Under the pieces are notes generated by a model. That model ran no database searches. It was not told the origin of the DNA and saw only the letters and a list, made by a program, of their open reading frames with translations. 64,000 nt of DNA, taken from assembly GCF_018736085.1 (NCBI RefSeq), contig NZ_CP076134.1:2800501-2864500 (forward strand), given 5' to 3'. A program made the position numbers and the translations under genes. Each line of letters begins with the position of its first letter. Positions within the stretch are counted from its first letter, which is position 1. Positions 27,914 to 37,226 of the stretch are shown here, piece after piece. Source of the DNA: Bradyrhizobium sediminis (GTDB taxonomy: Bacteria > Pseudomonadota > Alphaproteobacteria > Rhizobiales > Xanthobacteraceae).

Positions 27914-30436
27914 ATGAATGTTGGAATGCGAGTGCGGGGGGGCTTGTTCTCCGCTCTGATCATGTTCGCGATGCCGGTGGCTGGGACGCTGGCCGCTATG
28001 CTCGTGTCGTCTTCGGCGACGGCGCAGACCGCTGCTTCGATTCAGGTCGAGGGGAACCGGCGGGTCGAGGTCGAGACCATCCGCTCATATTTCAAGCCGG
28101 GTCCGGGCGGGCGCCTCGATCAGGGCCGAATCGACGACGGCCTGAAGGCGCTGATCGAAACCGGCCTGTTCCAGGACGTGCGAATCAACCAGGCGGGCGG
28201 GCGGCTGGTGGTGACCGTGGTCGAAAACCCGGTGATCGGCCGCATTGCCTTCGAGGGCAACAAGAAGGTCAAGGACGAGCAGCTTTCGGGGGAAATCCAG
28301 TCCAAACCGCGGGGTACGCTGTCGCGCCCGATGGTGCAGTCCGACGCCCAGCGCATCGCCGAAATCTATCGCCGATCCGGCCGCTATGACGTCCGCGTCA
28401 CCCCTGAAATCATCGAGCAGCCGAACAACCGCGTCGATCTGATTTTCACGATCGCCGAGGGCGCGAAAACCGGCGTCAAATCCATCGAATTCATCGGCAA
28501 CGTCGCCTACTCGTCGTATCGCCTCAAGGACGTCATCAAGACCCGCGAATCGAACCTGCTGAGCTTCCTTGGCGGGAATGACGTCTACGATCCGGACCGC
28601 GTCGAAGCCGACCGCGACCTGATCCGCCGCTTCTATCTGAAGCACGGCTATGCCGACGTCCAGGTGATCGCCGCGCTGACCGAATACGATCCGGAGCGCA
28701 AGGGCTTCCTGGTGACGTTCAAGATCGATGAGGGCCAGCAATACCGGGTTGCCCAGGTCAACTTCGCCTCCAGCATCGGCACCCTTGACGGCAATACGAT
28801 GCGCGGCTTCTCGCGCGTCAACGTCGGCTCGCTCTACAATGCCGAGGCGTTGGAAAAATCCGTCGAGGAAATGCAGATCGAGGCATCGCGGCGCGGTTAT
28901 GCTTTCGCGATCGTGCGTCCGCGCGGCGATCGCAATTTCGAGGCGCACACCGTCTCGATCACCTTTGCCATCGACGAAGGCCCGCGGACCTATATCGAGC
29001 GCATCAACGTACGCGGCAATACCCGCACCCGCGACTACGTGATCCGCCGCGAATTCGATCTGTCCGAGGGCGATGCCTACAACCGCGCACTGGTCGATCG
29101 CGCCGAACGCCGCCTGAAGAATCTCGATTTCTTCAAGTCGGTCAAAATCACGGCCGAGCCGGGGTCCTCCAGCGACCGCGTAATTCTGGTGGTCGATCTT
29201 GAGGAGAAGTCGACCGGCGACTTCTCGGTGTCGGGCGGCTATTCGACGACCGACGGCGCGCTCGCCGAGGTCAGCATTTCCGAGCGTAACTTCCTCGGTC
29301 GCGGTCTCTACGCGAAGGCGTCGGTGACCTATGGCCAGTACGCCCGCGGTTATACGCTGTCGTTCGTGGAGCCCTATCTGCTGGACTATCGCGTCGCGCT
29401 CGGGCTCGACCTGTTCCAGCGCGAACAGCTCGCCAACTCCTATATTTCATACGGCACCAAAACCATCGGCTTCAGCCCGAGGCTCGGCTTCGCGTTGCGT
29501 GAAGATCTCTCGCTGCAGGTCCGCTATTCGATCTACCAGCAGAACATCTCGCTGCCGTCCACGCTCCGCAATTGTAACAACGATCCGACGAATCCGCTTT
29601 ACAATCCCAGCCCGGCCTCTTTCGCGCCAGCATTGGTCAGTCCCGTCAATGGCTCGTCGCTCGGCTGCTACGTCGACGGTGAAGCGTCGCTGCCGGTCCG
29701 CAAGGAACTGCAGAACGGCAAGACGCTGACGTCGGCGATCGGTTATACGCTCAACTACAATACGCTGGACAACAACAAGAACCCGACCGAGGGTCTGCTG
29801 GTCGATTTCAAGCAGGACTTCGCCGGCGTGGGCGGCGACGTCAGCTATCTGAAGACCGCGATCGATGCGAAGTATTATCAGACGCTGGTTTCCGACGTCG
29901 TCGGGTTGATCCACGTCCAGGGCGGCATGCTGAACCAGGTCGGGAACAGCAGCCTCCGGATGCTGGATCATTTCCAGATGGGTCCCAATCTCGTCCGCGG
30001 CTTCGCCCCTAACGGTATTGGTGCGCGCGACATCAACCCCTACGGCACTGGCGACTCGCTGGGCGGCACCAAATATTGGGGCGTGTCGGCGGAGCTGCAA
30101 ATGCCGTTCTGGTTCCTGCCGAAGGAAGTCGGACTCAAGGGCGCGGTCTATGCCGATGCCGGCGGGCTATATGATTACAAGGGGCCCACGTCCTGGGCCT
30201 TTACCAACGAAATTAACGTGCCTGGCTGTATTCCCGGAACGACTACTCCGCTGCCGGCCGGATCCTGTACGGGATTGGTATATGATAGCGGCAACGTCGT
30301 CCGCTCCTCGGTCGGCGTCGGCCTGATCTGGGCGTCGCCGTTCGGCCCGCTGCGCTTCGACTATGCGGTCCCGCTGACCAAGGGCCAGTATGACCGGGTG
30401 CAGCAATTCAAGTTTGGCGGCTCGTCATCGTTCTAA
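27914..30436 (+). CDS. bamA: Outer-membrane protein assembly factor BamA
   Basis: 840 residues from ATG 27914, the first codon with a Met before the signal peptide; a TTG at 27908 is the alternative. The signal ends at SATAQ. Five POTRA domains span about 38-440 (IQVEGNRRVEVETIRSYF opens the first) and a 16-strand barrel ends in KFGGSSSF with terminal Phe. The conserved barrel loop 6 motif VRGF (LVRGFAPNGIG) is present. It folds and inserts beta-barrel proteins, including the TonB receptors and porin in this window. Confidence 0.97.
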   Translation: MNVGMRVRGGLFSALIMFAMPVAGTLAAMLVSSSATAQTAASIQVEGNRRVEVETIRSYFKPGPGGRLDQGRIDDGLKALIETGLFQDVRINQAGGRLVVTVVENPVIGRIAFEGNKKVKDEQLSGEIQSKPRGTLSRPMVQSDAQRIAEIYRRSGRYDVRVTPEIIEQPNNRVDLIFTIAEGAKTGVKSIEFIGNVAYSSYRLKDVIKTRESNLLSFLGGNDVYDPDRVEADRDLIRRFYLKHGYADVQVIAALTEYDPERKGFLVTFKIDEGQQYRVAQVNFASSIGTLDGNTMRGFSRVNVGSLYNAEALEKSVEEMQIEASRRGYAFAIVRPRGDRNFEAHTVSITFAIDEGPRTYIERINVRGNTRTRDYVIRREFDLSEGDAYNRALVDRAERRLKNLDFFKSVKITAEPGSSSDRVILVVDLEEKSTGDFSVSGGYSTTDGALAEVSISERNFLGRGLYAKASVTYGQYARGYTLSFVEPYLLDYRVALGLDLFQREQLANSYISYGTKTIGFSPRLGFALREDLSLQVRYSIYQQNISLPSTLRNCNNDPTNPLYNPSPASFAPALVSPVNGSSLGCYVDGEASLPVRKELQNGKTLTSAIGYTLNYNTLDNNKNPTEGLLVDFKQDFAGVGGDVSYLKTAIDAKYYQTLVSDVVGLIHVQGGMLNQVGNSSLRMLDHFQMGPNLVRGFAPNGIGARDINPYGTGDSLGGTKYWGVSAELQMPFWFLPKEVGLKGAVYADAGGLYDYKGPTSWAFTNEINVPGCIPGTTTPLPAGSCTGLVYDSGNVVRSSVGVGLIWASPFGPLRFDYAVPLTKGQYDRVQQFKFGGSSSF

Positions 30437-30563
30437 AGCCTCTTCAAGCGAAGTGGATACCGGTTCGCGTGAAGAAAACGCGTCAAAACAGTGATAGACC
30501 CCGGTTGTGATTCATCAGAACCGGGGCTCTCGTTCAATGACCGGCCAGACCGCGACGGGTGGA

Positions 30564-31631
30564 ATGGCGCAGCCGACATTCACCAAACAACCGCCTTGCT
30601 TGACGCTGGCCGAACTCGCCGCGCTGACGAATGCGGCTCTGGTCGATCCGTCGCGCGGCGGCCAGCAGGTCAGGGGGCTGGCTTCGCTCGAAGAAGCTGG
30701 CCCGATGCATCTGGCGTTCTTCGACAACCTGAAATACGCCGACCAGCTCGCCGCGACGAAGGCGGGCGCCTGTATGGTCAGCCCGCGGTTCGAGGCCAGC
30801 GTTCCCGCCCATGTTGCGGTTCTGCGCGCGGCGCAGCCTTTCCGCGAATTCGTCAAGATCGCGCGAGAGCTTTACAGCGATGCCCTTCGCCCGCAATCCT
30901 GGTTCGGCAATGATGGCATCGCACCGTCCGCCGTCATCGATCCGACGGCGCATCTGGAGGACGGCGTGATCGTCGATCCCCTGGCCGTGATCGGGCCGAA
31001 CGTCGAAATCGGCGCCGGGACGGTGGTCGGCTCGGCAGCGGTGATCGGCGCCAATGTCCGGATCGGCCGGGACTGCAATGTCGGCGCGCATACGGCAATC
31101 CAGTCCGCGTTGATCGGCAACAACGTCCTGATCCATCCCGGCTGCAGCATCGGACAGGACGGCTACGGATTCGTCTTTTTCGGCCCGGATGGCCATCTGA
31201 AGGTGCCGCAAACCGGCCGCGTCCTGATCCAGAACGACGTCGAAATCGGCGCCGGAACCACCATCGATCGCGGTAGCCTGCGCGACACCGTGATCGGCGA
31301 AGGCACCAAAATCGACAATCAGGTCCAGATCGGCCACAATGTGACCATCGGCAGGCGTTGTCTGCTCGCGGCCCAGATCGGGCTCGCGGGCAGCCTGACG
31401 ATTGGGGACAATGTGGCGCTGGGCGCCAAGGTGGGGATCAACAACCACCTCAAGATCGGCGATGGGGCCCAGGTCACGGCGATGAGCGCGGTCAAGGATG
31501 ACATCCCTGCGAATGGGCGTTGGGGCGGTCACTTTGCCAAGCCGACCCGGCAGTGGTTCCGGGAGATCGTTGCAGTGGAGCGTCTGGTGCGCGATAGCGT
31601 AGCGGATCCGAAGGGCGAGGGGCGGGAGTGA
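30564..31631 (+). CDS. lpxD: UDP-3-O-(3-hydroxyacyl)glucosamine N-acyltransferase
   Basis: 355 residues from ATG 30564 ([11 protein letters not shown]), the usual family N-terminus; ATG 30537 and GTG 30507 are upstream alternatives. An N-terminal uridine-binding domain is followed by left-handed beta-helix hexapeptide repeats (about 105-320), with the catalytic His in QIGHNVTIG. Third step of lipid A synthesis. The stop overlaps the fabZ start. Confidence 0.95.
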   Translation: MAQPTFTKQPPCLTLAELAALTNAALVDPSRGGQQVRGLASLEEAGPMHLAFFDNLKYADQLAATKAGACMVSPRFEASVPAHVAVLRAAQPFREFVKIARELYSDALRPQSWFGNDGIAPSAVIDPTAHLEDGVIVDPLAVIGPNVEIGAGTVVGSAAVIGANVRIGRDCNVGAHTAIQSALIGNNVLIHPGCSIGQDGYGFVFFGPDGHLKVPQTGRVLIQNDVEIGAGTTIDRGSLRDTVIGEGTKIDNQVQIGHNVTIGRRCLLAAQIGLAGSLTIGDNVALGAKVGINNHLKIGDGAQVTAMSAVKDDIPANGRWGGHFAKPTRQWFREIVAVERLVRDSVADPKGEGRE

Positions 31632-32092
31632 TGGTGGAGGAGGCCGCGGTCAGATTCGAGCTCGTGGATATCAATGAGATCCTCAAGACGCTCCCGCACC
31701 GTTATCCGATGCTGCTGATCGACCGGGTCGTCAGGATCCGGACCGATTACAGCGGCATCGGCATCAAGAACGTCACCATCAATGAGCCGCCGTTCCTCGG
31801 GCACTTTCCCGATCGTCCGGTTTACCCGGGGGTGTTGATGATCGAAGCCATGGCGCAGACCGCCGGCGTGATCGGCATCAAGTCGGTCGAAGGCACCGAG
31901 AAGCCGCGCGCGGTTTATTTTCTCACCATCGACAAGTGCAAATTCCGCAAGCCGGTGATGCCCGGCGATACCATCGAATACCACATGCGCAGCATCGGCC
32001 GGCGCAAGGCCATGTGGTGGTTTCACGGCGACGCCATCGTCAACGGCGTGACCGCTGCCGAGGCCGACGTTGGCGCGATGCTGACCGACTGA
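31631..32092 (+). CDS. fabZ: 3-hydroxyacyl-ACP dehydratase FabZ
   Basis: 153 residues, hot-dog fold. The [13 protein letters not shown] motif is followed by the active-site His in [13 protein letters not shown] and Glu in [10 protein letters not shown]. It is encoded between lpxD and lpxA, competing for the same hydroxyacyl-ACP. The start ATG 31631 shares its A with the lpxD TGA; a GTG at 31628 is one codon upstream. Confidence 0.96.
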   Translation: MVEEAAVRFELVDINEILKTLPHRYPMLLIDRVVRIRTDYSGIGIKNVTINEPPFLGHFPDRPVYPGVLMIEAMAQTAGVIGIKSVEGTEKPRAVYFLTIDKCKFRKPVMPGDTIEYHMRSIGRRKAMWWFHGDAIVNGVTAAEADVGAMLTD

Positions 32093-32298
32093 TCAACGCG
32101 ATCGGCGGCAGGCCTCGGGGCGCGCCGCTTCGGTAAATCAGCTCATTTCTGAAACGCAGCCGATGCCGGGCCGATCGTCTTCGAACCAAGCCGTGCCGAA
32201 ACACAGCGTAACCATACGTCACTAGACAGTATCGGGACGTCGCGGTAACCACCGGAAAACCTGAGCACATCAACGGCGATATTGGCGAATAGCGGACC

Positions 32299-33105
32299 AT
32301 GAGCAGGATCGATCCCACCGCGCGGATTGAGGACGGCGCCGTGATCGGCGAGGGTACCTCGATCGGACCCTATTGCGTCATCGGCCCGCACGTCGTCATC
32401 GGCGCCAACTGCAAGCTGCTGGCGCATGTCTATATCACCGCGCAGACCACGATCGGCGACGGCTGCACGATCTATCCGTTCGTTTCGCTCGGCACCCCGC
32501 CGCAATCCCTCGGCTATCGCGGCGAATTGACCAGGCTCGAGATCGGCCAAGGCTGCACCATCCGGGAGCAGTCGACGATGAGCGCCGGGACGGTGGCCGG
32601 CGGCGGCATCACCCGCGTCGGGGATCGCGGTTATTTCATGAATTGCAGCCACGTCGGGCACGACTGCATCGTCGGCAACGACGTGATCTTTGCGACCTCG
32701 GCGACGCTCGGCGGCCATTGCGAGGTCGGCGATTTTGTTTTCATCGGCGGCCTGTCGGCGGTGCATCAATTCGGCCGCGTCGGCTCGCAGGTGATGGTCG
32801 GCGCGCTCACCGGCGTGCGCAGCGACGTGATTCCGTTTGCCCTTGCCAGCGGGCAATTCGCTGCGCTGACCGGCCTCAACGTCGTCGGCATGAAGCGCCG
32901 CAAGTTCAGCCGCGAGCGCCTCGCGGTGGTAAGATCATTCTATCGAAAGCTGTTTCACGGGCCCGGCGTGTTTGCCGAGCGCCTGGACGAGGTGAGGCAT
33001 CTGGCGGACGCAGATCCTGCGATCGCGGAAATTCTGAATTTCATCGATGCCGGAAAACATCGCGAATTATGCCAGCCGCAGAAAGCCGGCAATGGGTCTC
33101 GATGA
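32299..33105 (+). CDS. lpxA: UDP-N-acetylglucosamine O-acyltransferase
   Basis: 268 residues, first enzyme of lipid A synthesis. The left-handed beta-helix has hexapeptide repeats from residue 5 to about 190, with the catalytic His in the MNCSHVGHDC region (about residue 120). A helical C-terminal domain follows. 206 bases separate it from fabZ, and I saw no gene there. Confidence 0.96.
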   Translation: MSRIDPTARIEDGAVIGEGTSIGPYCVIGPHVVIGANCKLLAHVYITAQTTIGDGCTIYPFVSLGTPPQSLGYRGELTRLEIGQGCTIREQSTMSAGTVAGGGITRVGDRGYFMNCSHVGHDCIVGNDVIFATSATLGGHCEVGDFVFIGGLSAVHQFGRVGSQVMVGALTGVRSDVIPFALASGQFAALTGLNVVGMKRRKFSRERLAVVRSFYRKLFHGPGVFAERLDEVRHLADADPAIAEILNFIDAGKHRELCQPQKAGNGSR

Positions 33106-33213
33106 GTTCCGCAAGGAATTTTTCGCGGTAAAATACCCGCAAGTTATTGAGCAGGGCATTTTTCTTGACGGAGGCCGGATTCCACTCCGCCGGAAAATGC
33201 ACTGGGGCGAACC

Positions 33214-34071
33214 ATGACGAACGCGGTTCTGCAGATATCATCGCCCGTCGGCCTGATCGCGGCCGGCGGCGTCATGCCGTTCGCGGTCGCGGACTCGCTG
33301 ATCGCCCGCGGCATCGAGCCCGTCCTGTTCGCGTTGAAGGGCGCCTGCGATCCGGTTCGGGTGACGCGCTTTCGCCATCACTGGATTTCGGTCGGTCAGG
33401 TCGGCCGGGCGGTGAAACTATTTCGCAGCGAGAACTGCCGCGATCTGGTCTTCATCGGCACGCTGGTGCGGCCGGCGCTGTCGGAGATCCGGCTGGATTG
33501 GGGCACGCTCCGCGTTCTCGGCCGGGTGTGGGCGGCGTTCCGCGGCGGCGATGATCACCTGCTGTCCGGCATCGGCCGCATTCTCGAACAGGACGGTTTC
33601 CGGATGGTGGGGATCAAGGACGTCGCCCCGGACCTGCTCGTGCCCGAGGGATGCCTCACCCGGAAGGCGCCGGATGAAAATGCCGCTGCCGACGTCGCCA
33701 GGGGGCGCGATGTGCTGCGGGCGCTGAGCCCGTTCGATATCGGTCAGGCCGCGGTGGTGATCGATGGCCACGTGGTCGGGGTGGAAGACATCGAGGGCAC
33801 CGACGGCCTCCTGGCGCGCGTCGCACGGTTGCGTGACGAGGGCCGCATTCGCGCCAAGGCGGCGCGGGGCGTGCTGGTGAAGGCGCCGAAGAGCGGCCAG
33901 GATTTGCGCTTCGATCTTCCGACCATCGGGCCGCGAACCCTCGAAGGCGCCGTCAAGGCCGGACTTGCCGGGATCGCCGTCGTCGCCGGAAATACGATTG
34001 TGGTCGAGCCGCAGGCCATGATCGAGGCGGCGGACGCGGCAGGCCTGTTCGTGACAGGGTTGCCCGCGTGA
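33214..34071 (+). CDS. lpxI: UDP-2,3-diacylglucosamine pyrophosphatase LpxI (DUF1009)
   Basis: 285 residues. It is the alphaproteobacterial replacement for LpxH, converting UDP-2,3-diacylglucosamine to lipid X. The N-terminal half begins PVGLIAAGGVMPFAVADSL. The C-terminal DUF1009 part has QAAVVIDGHVVGVEDIEGTD and KSGQDLRFDLPTIGPRTLEGA. Its place between lpxA and lpxB, with a GTGA overlap into lpxB, supports the call. Confidence 0.94.
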   Translation: MTNAVLQISSPVGLIAAGGVMPFAVADSLIARGIEPVLFALKGACDPVRVTRFRHHWISVGQVGRAVKLFRSENCRDLVFIGTLVRPALSEIRLDWGTLRVLGRVWAAFRGGDDHLLSGIGRILEQDGFRMVGIKDVAPDLLVPEGCLTRKAPDENAAADVARGRDVLRALSPFDIGQAAVVIDGHVVGVEDIEGTDGLLARVARLRDEGRIRAKAARGVLVKAPKSGQDLRFDLPTIGPRTLEGAVKAGLAGIAVVAGNTIVVEPQAMIEAADAAGLFVTGLPA

Positions 34072-35261
34072 TTCAGGCACGAGCCCCCGCCAATGTCGCG
34101 CGAAAGATATTCCTGATCGCGACCGAGGAATCCGGCGACCGACTCGGCGCCAGCCTGATGAAGGTGTTGCGTCAGCGGCTCGGCGGCGCCGTCCACTTCG
34201 AAGGCGTCGGCGGTCAGGCGATGGCGCGCGAAGGACTGGTGTCGCTGTTCCCGATCGAACGGCTGTCGATCATGGGACTGGCGGCGGTCGTCAAGCAGTT
34301 GCCGATGATCCTGCGGCATATCAGGGAGACCGCCGCGGCGGTGACGCAGGCGTCGCCCGATGTGCTGGTGATCATCGACAGCCCCGAATTCACCCATCGC
34401 GTGGCGCGGCGCGTCCGGGCGAGGGACCCCGCGATACCGATCATCGATTACGTATCTCCTTCGGTCTGGGCCTGGCGGCCCGGCCGGGCGCGGGCGATGT
34501 GCGCCTATGTCGATCACGTGCTGGCGCTATTGCCTTTCGAGCCCGAGGAATACCGCAAGCTGCGCGGCCCGCCCTGCAGCTATGTCGGCCATCCCCTGAC
34601 CGAGCAGCTCGGGAGCTTGCGGCCCGGGGCCGACGAGCAGAAGCGCCGCGAAGAAGCGCCGCCGGTTCTGCTGGTGTTGCCGGGAAGCCGCCGCAGCGAG
34701 ATCAGGCATCACATGGCGGTATTCGGCAAAACGCTCGACCTGCTGCAGGCACAGAACGTGGCGTTCGAGCTGATCCTTCCGACCATGCCGCATCTGTTCG
34801 AGGCGGTGAGGGAAGGCGTGGAGAGCTGGCCGGTTCAGCCGCGGATCGTGCTCGGCGAGCAGGAAAAGCGCGCGGCATTCAGGATCGCACGCGCCGCACT
34901 GGCCAAGTCCGGCACCGTGACGCTGGAGCTGGCGCTTTCCGGGGTGCCGATGGTCACGGCCTACCGGATCGGTTCCCTGGAGGCCTGGATCATGCTGCGC
35001 CTGATCGAGGTGAAGTCGGTCATCCTGGCCAACCTGGTGGTCGGCGAGAATGTCGTGCCGGAATTCCTGCAGCAGGATTGCACGCCGGAGAAGCTGTCGC
35101 GCGCGCTCCGTGACGTGCTCGAAGATTCGCCGCTGCGGCGGCGGCAGCTCGAAGCCTTTGCAAAGCTCGACGCGATCATGTCGACCGGCAACCAGACGCC
35201 GAGTACGCGGGCGGCCGACATCGTGCTGGCGGCGTTGCGAAAATCGCGGCGGGCGGGTTAG
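34068..35261 (+). CDS. lpxB: Lipid-A-disaccharide synthase
   Basis: 397 residues from a GTG overlapping the lpxI stop. Glycosyltransferase family 19: FLIATEESGDRLGASLM at the start, DYVSPSVWAWRPGRA in the middle, LVLPGSRRSEIRHHM and the C-terminal AKSGTVTLELALSGVPMVTAYR. The last residues (after AADIVLAAL) differ from those of a second copy of the 3' end found at 36996-37061, suggesting that the tail was replaced by the inserted segment that follows. Confidence 0.95.
   Translation: MIQARAPANVARKIFLIATEESGDRLGASLMKVLRQRLGGAVHFEGVGGQAMAREGLVSLFPIERLSIMGLAAVVKQLPMILRHIRETAAAVTQASPDVLVIIDSPEFTHRVARRVRARDPAIPIIDYVSPSVWAWRPGRARAMCAYVDHVLALLPFEPEEYRKLRGPPCSYVGHPLTEQLGSLRPGADEQKRREEAPPVLLVLPGSRRSEIRHHMAVFGKTLDLLQAQNVAFELILPTMPHLFEAVREGVESWPVQPRIVLGEQEKRAAFRIARAALAKSGTVTLELALSGVPMVTAYRIGSLEAWIMLRLIEVKSVILANLVVGENVVPEFLQQDCTPEKLSRALRDVLEDSPLRRRQLEAFAKLDAIMSTGNQTPSTRAADIVLAALRKSRRAG
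35207..35234 (+). repeat. 28-bp direct repeat, copy 1 (lpxB 3' end)
   Basis: These 28 bases, encoding RAADIVLAA of LpxB, recur exactly at 36996-37023. The two copies flank the DUF5063/IS630 segment. Confidence 0.9.
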
Positions 35262-35270
35262 GAATCGTAG

Positions 35271-35302
35271 GGTGGGCAAAGGCGCGCTTGCGCGTGCCCA
35301 CC
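35271..35302. repeat. Short palindromic repeat (GGTGGGCA...TGCCCACC)
   Basis: An 8-bp outer stem (35271-35278 with 35295-35302) encloses a GC-rich core with a further CGCG/CGCG pairing, ten bases after the lpxB stop. This has the form of the intergenic palindromes I associate with Bradyrhizobium genomes; it may double as an lpxB terminator. Confidence 0.55.
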
Positions 35303-35650
35303 ATCTATCAACGGCCGCCTTGCGCAGGTTCAACCGAACTGCCGAGCGTGCAGATAGAGCGCAAGTTCACGCATGTGCCGGCCCCAATGGAAGTAGTGCA
35401 GGCGGTAGCACCAATGTGCATCGTCAACGCCCAGATTAACGCTGCGCCAGACCACTTCGCGCAAGTCACGGGTGATATCGGCAATGTCGTCTATTGCATC
35501 ACCCATCATCTGCGCTTGGCCCACCGACGCCAAAGGATCAGCCGTGGGATATAGACCGTAATCTGGAAAGCGAGCCGAAATTTGTCGATATAGCTCTGGA
35601 CCATCTTGCGCTGGCGGTTCCGACTCAACGTCCGCCGGTTTGCTCTCATA

Positions 35651-36815
35651 CCAACGGCCTCAAGGAATGACCGTCGCCCAGGTTCTGGATGTGATTGAGG
35701 CAACGCGCTCGGGGTCGTCGGCGAAGAAGCGCCAAGCAGCGCAGGATTTGTCGACAATGTCGTCGTAGCTTTCGAACACGGTGATGGCGAGTTTGTTGCC
35801 GCGCAGATATTCCCAGACATTCTCGACCGGGTTCAGCTCTGGAGCGTAGGGCGGCAGGCGGACGAGCGTGATGTTGCTTGGAACGGAGAGACGCGCCGCG
35901 ACGTGATAGCCTGCGCCATCAATGACGAGCGCAGCATGTGCTCCCGGCGCAACACGGCGGCCGATTTCGGCCAGATGCATGGACATGGCATCGGTATCGG
36001 CGGCGGGCAGGACGAGCGCCGCCGTAGCTCGGCGTTGCGGACAGACGGCGCCAAAAATGTAAGCCCACTCGTAGCGTTGGTCGCGTGGCGCACGAGGCCG
36101 TGTTCCTCGCTTGGCCCAGACGCGGGTCAGCGTCCCTTGCTGGCCGATGCGGGCTTCGTCCTGGAACCAGATTTCGATGGGTTTGTCTTTCGCGCGGTCG
36201 GGGAGTTGCGCCGCGACCGTTGCGGCAAAGTTTTTTTAAAGGCCTCCTGGGCTTCTTCGTCGGCCTGCGGATGGCGCGGACGCACCGAGAGCCGGCGGTA
36301 GCCGAGCTTCGCCAGCACCTTGCCGACCGAGCGTTCATGCAATGCGACGCCAAAGCGCCGTTGCAACTCGTCGCGCAAATCCACGCGCCGCCAGCGCACT
36401 ACCCCATGGCGAGCCGGATCGGGCCCGGCCTCAACCAGCTTGGCCAGTTCGGCTTGCTGCTCCGATGTGAGTTTTGGCGTGGGACCTGGCGTCTTCAAAT
36501 CGTGCAGGCCGTCCAAGCCCTCAGCGTTGTAGCGATGCACCCAATCCCGCAGGGTCTGGCGATCCATGCCGCAGCTCTCCGCCGCCGACTTGCGATCCAT
36601 CCCATCGAGCACCATCGCAAGAGCCAACATCCGCCGTGCTGCTGAACCATCCTTCTCCCGGCCCGCCGCCGCACGAAGGTCCTTTGCCGTCAAATCAAGC
36701 CGTAGGATCCTAACCGCTCCACCCATCGATGCTGCTCCTCTCTCAAGAGCAAACATCGAGTCAGAGTTTCTCTGATTTGGGAATCCCAAAATGAGTCAAA
36801 AGCCGCGGCCGTTGG
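35651..36815 (-). mobile_element. IS630-family insertion sequence
   Basis: 1,165 bp bounded by TA on both sides (35649-35650 and 36816-36817), the target duplication expected for IS630. The terminal inverted repeats start CCAACGGCC on each end. It contains one transposase gene in two overlapping frames and lies inside a DUF5063 gene. Confidence 0.88.
35660..36726 (-). CDS. IS630-family transposase made by -1 frameshift
   Basis: Frame 1 starts at ATG 36726 (MGGAVRILRLDL, with GAGGAG upstream) and encodes the helix-turn-helix part through EAFKK. Near 36230-36237 a run of seven A followed by C (A AAA AAC on the minus strand) is a classic -1 slippery site. In the -1 frame the sequence continues NFAATVAAQLPDRAKD into the DDE domain: IWFQDEARIG, LVIDGAGYH and PPYAPELNPVENVWEYLR, ending at 35660. 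Without slippage a stop follows at 36127. Both halves are intact, so it is probably functional. Confidence 0.88.
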
Positions 36816-36995
36816 TATCAGGGGTTTGGTGGTACGCGACTGCGAGTCCATCCAGTGCACAGGCAAGTGCTTCATGACTGGGCCGGCTTCCCTCGAAAAC
36901 GACCGAGAGAAAGTGGCGCGCTGCATCCACGGCGGGAGATCGGTTCATGGGCCAAAGGTCGCATAACGCGTGATGGCATTCAACGGCTGCTTAGA

Positions 36996-37061
36996 GCGGG
37001 CGGCCGACATCGTGCTGGCGGCGATGCGGAAGGCCCTGCAAGATCGCGAAGTTATGTCTTG
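36996..37061 (+). pseudogene. Orphan second copy of the lpxB 3' end
   Basis: It starts with the exact 28-bp repeat of 35207-35234 and continues in frame: AADIVLAAMRKALQDREVMS, stop. This is most simply the original end of lpxB, pushed about 1.8 kb away when the DUF5063-bearing segment was inserted or duplicated. Confidence 0.7.
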
Positions 37062-37062
37062 A

Positions 37063-37152
37063 CGTCATTGCGAGGAGCGCTTGCGACGAAGCAATCCGGC
37101 ATTCGCTGTCGTTGCGCAAGAGCTGGATTGCTTCGCTTCGCTCGCAACGACG
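37063..37152. repeat. REP-like palindromic repeat, copy A
   Basis: Outer arms CGTCATTGCGAG at the left and CTCGCAACGACG at the right, with inner GAAGCAATCC and GGATTGCTTC arms. The same structure occurs at 48312-48389 and 52612-52704. It lies directly after the orphan lpxB tail and before the gltA terminator. Confidence 0.8.
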
Positions 37153-37174
37153 TTGATGGATTCCGGGAAACGAA

Positions 37175-37205
37175 AAAGCCGGATGCGGCGACCGCACCCG
37201 GCTTT
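37175..37205 (-). terminator. Rho-independent terminator of gltA
   Basis: Stem AAAGCCGG/CCGGCTTT with an inner TGCGG/CCGCA stem. Read on the minus strand it ends in a T-run, 22 bases past the gltA stop. Confidence 0.85.
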
Positions 37206-37226
37206 CAAATTGTCGCAAGGCTGCGC

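Larger units (their letters stand above)
35330..36948 (-). pseudogene. DUF5063-family gene split by an IS630 element
   Basis: The N-terminal part is 36816-36948 (MNRSPAVDAARHFLSVV through AVAYHQTPD). The C-terminal part is 35330-35650 (YESKPADVESEPP then GDAIDDIADITRDLREVVW and GRHMRELALYLHARQFG). Both ends abut the IS at its TA target. Together they match the domain layout I know for DUF5063 proteins of about 150 residues. After removing the IS and one TA, the two frames are offset by one base, so a second small indel is present. Function of the family is unknown. Confidence 0.8.

Noticed and set aside
35207..37023. 28-bp direct repeats as att sites of an integrative element
   Set aside because: No integrase or recombinase is encoded between them and lpxB is not a typical att target; kept only as evidence of an insertion/duplication event.
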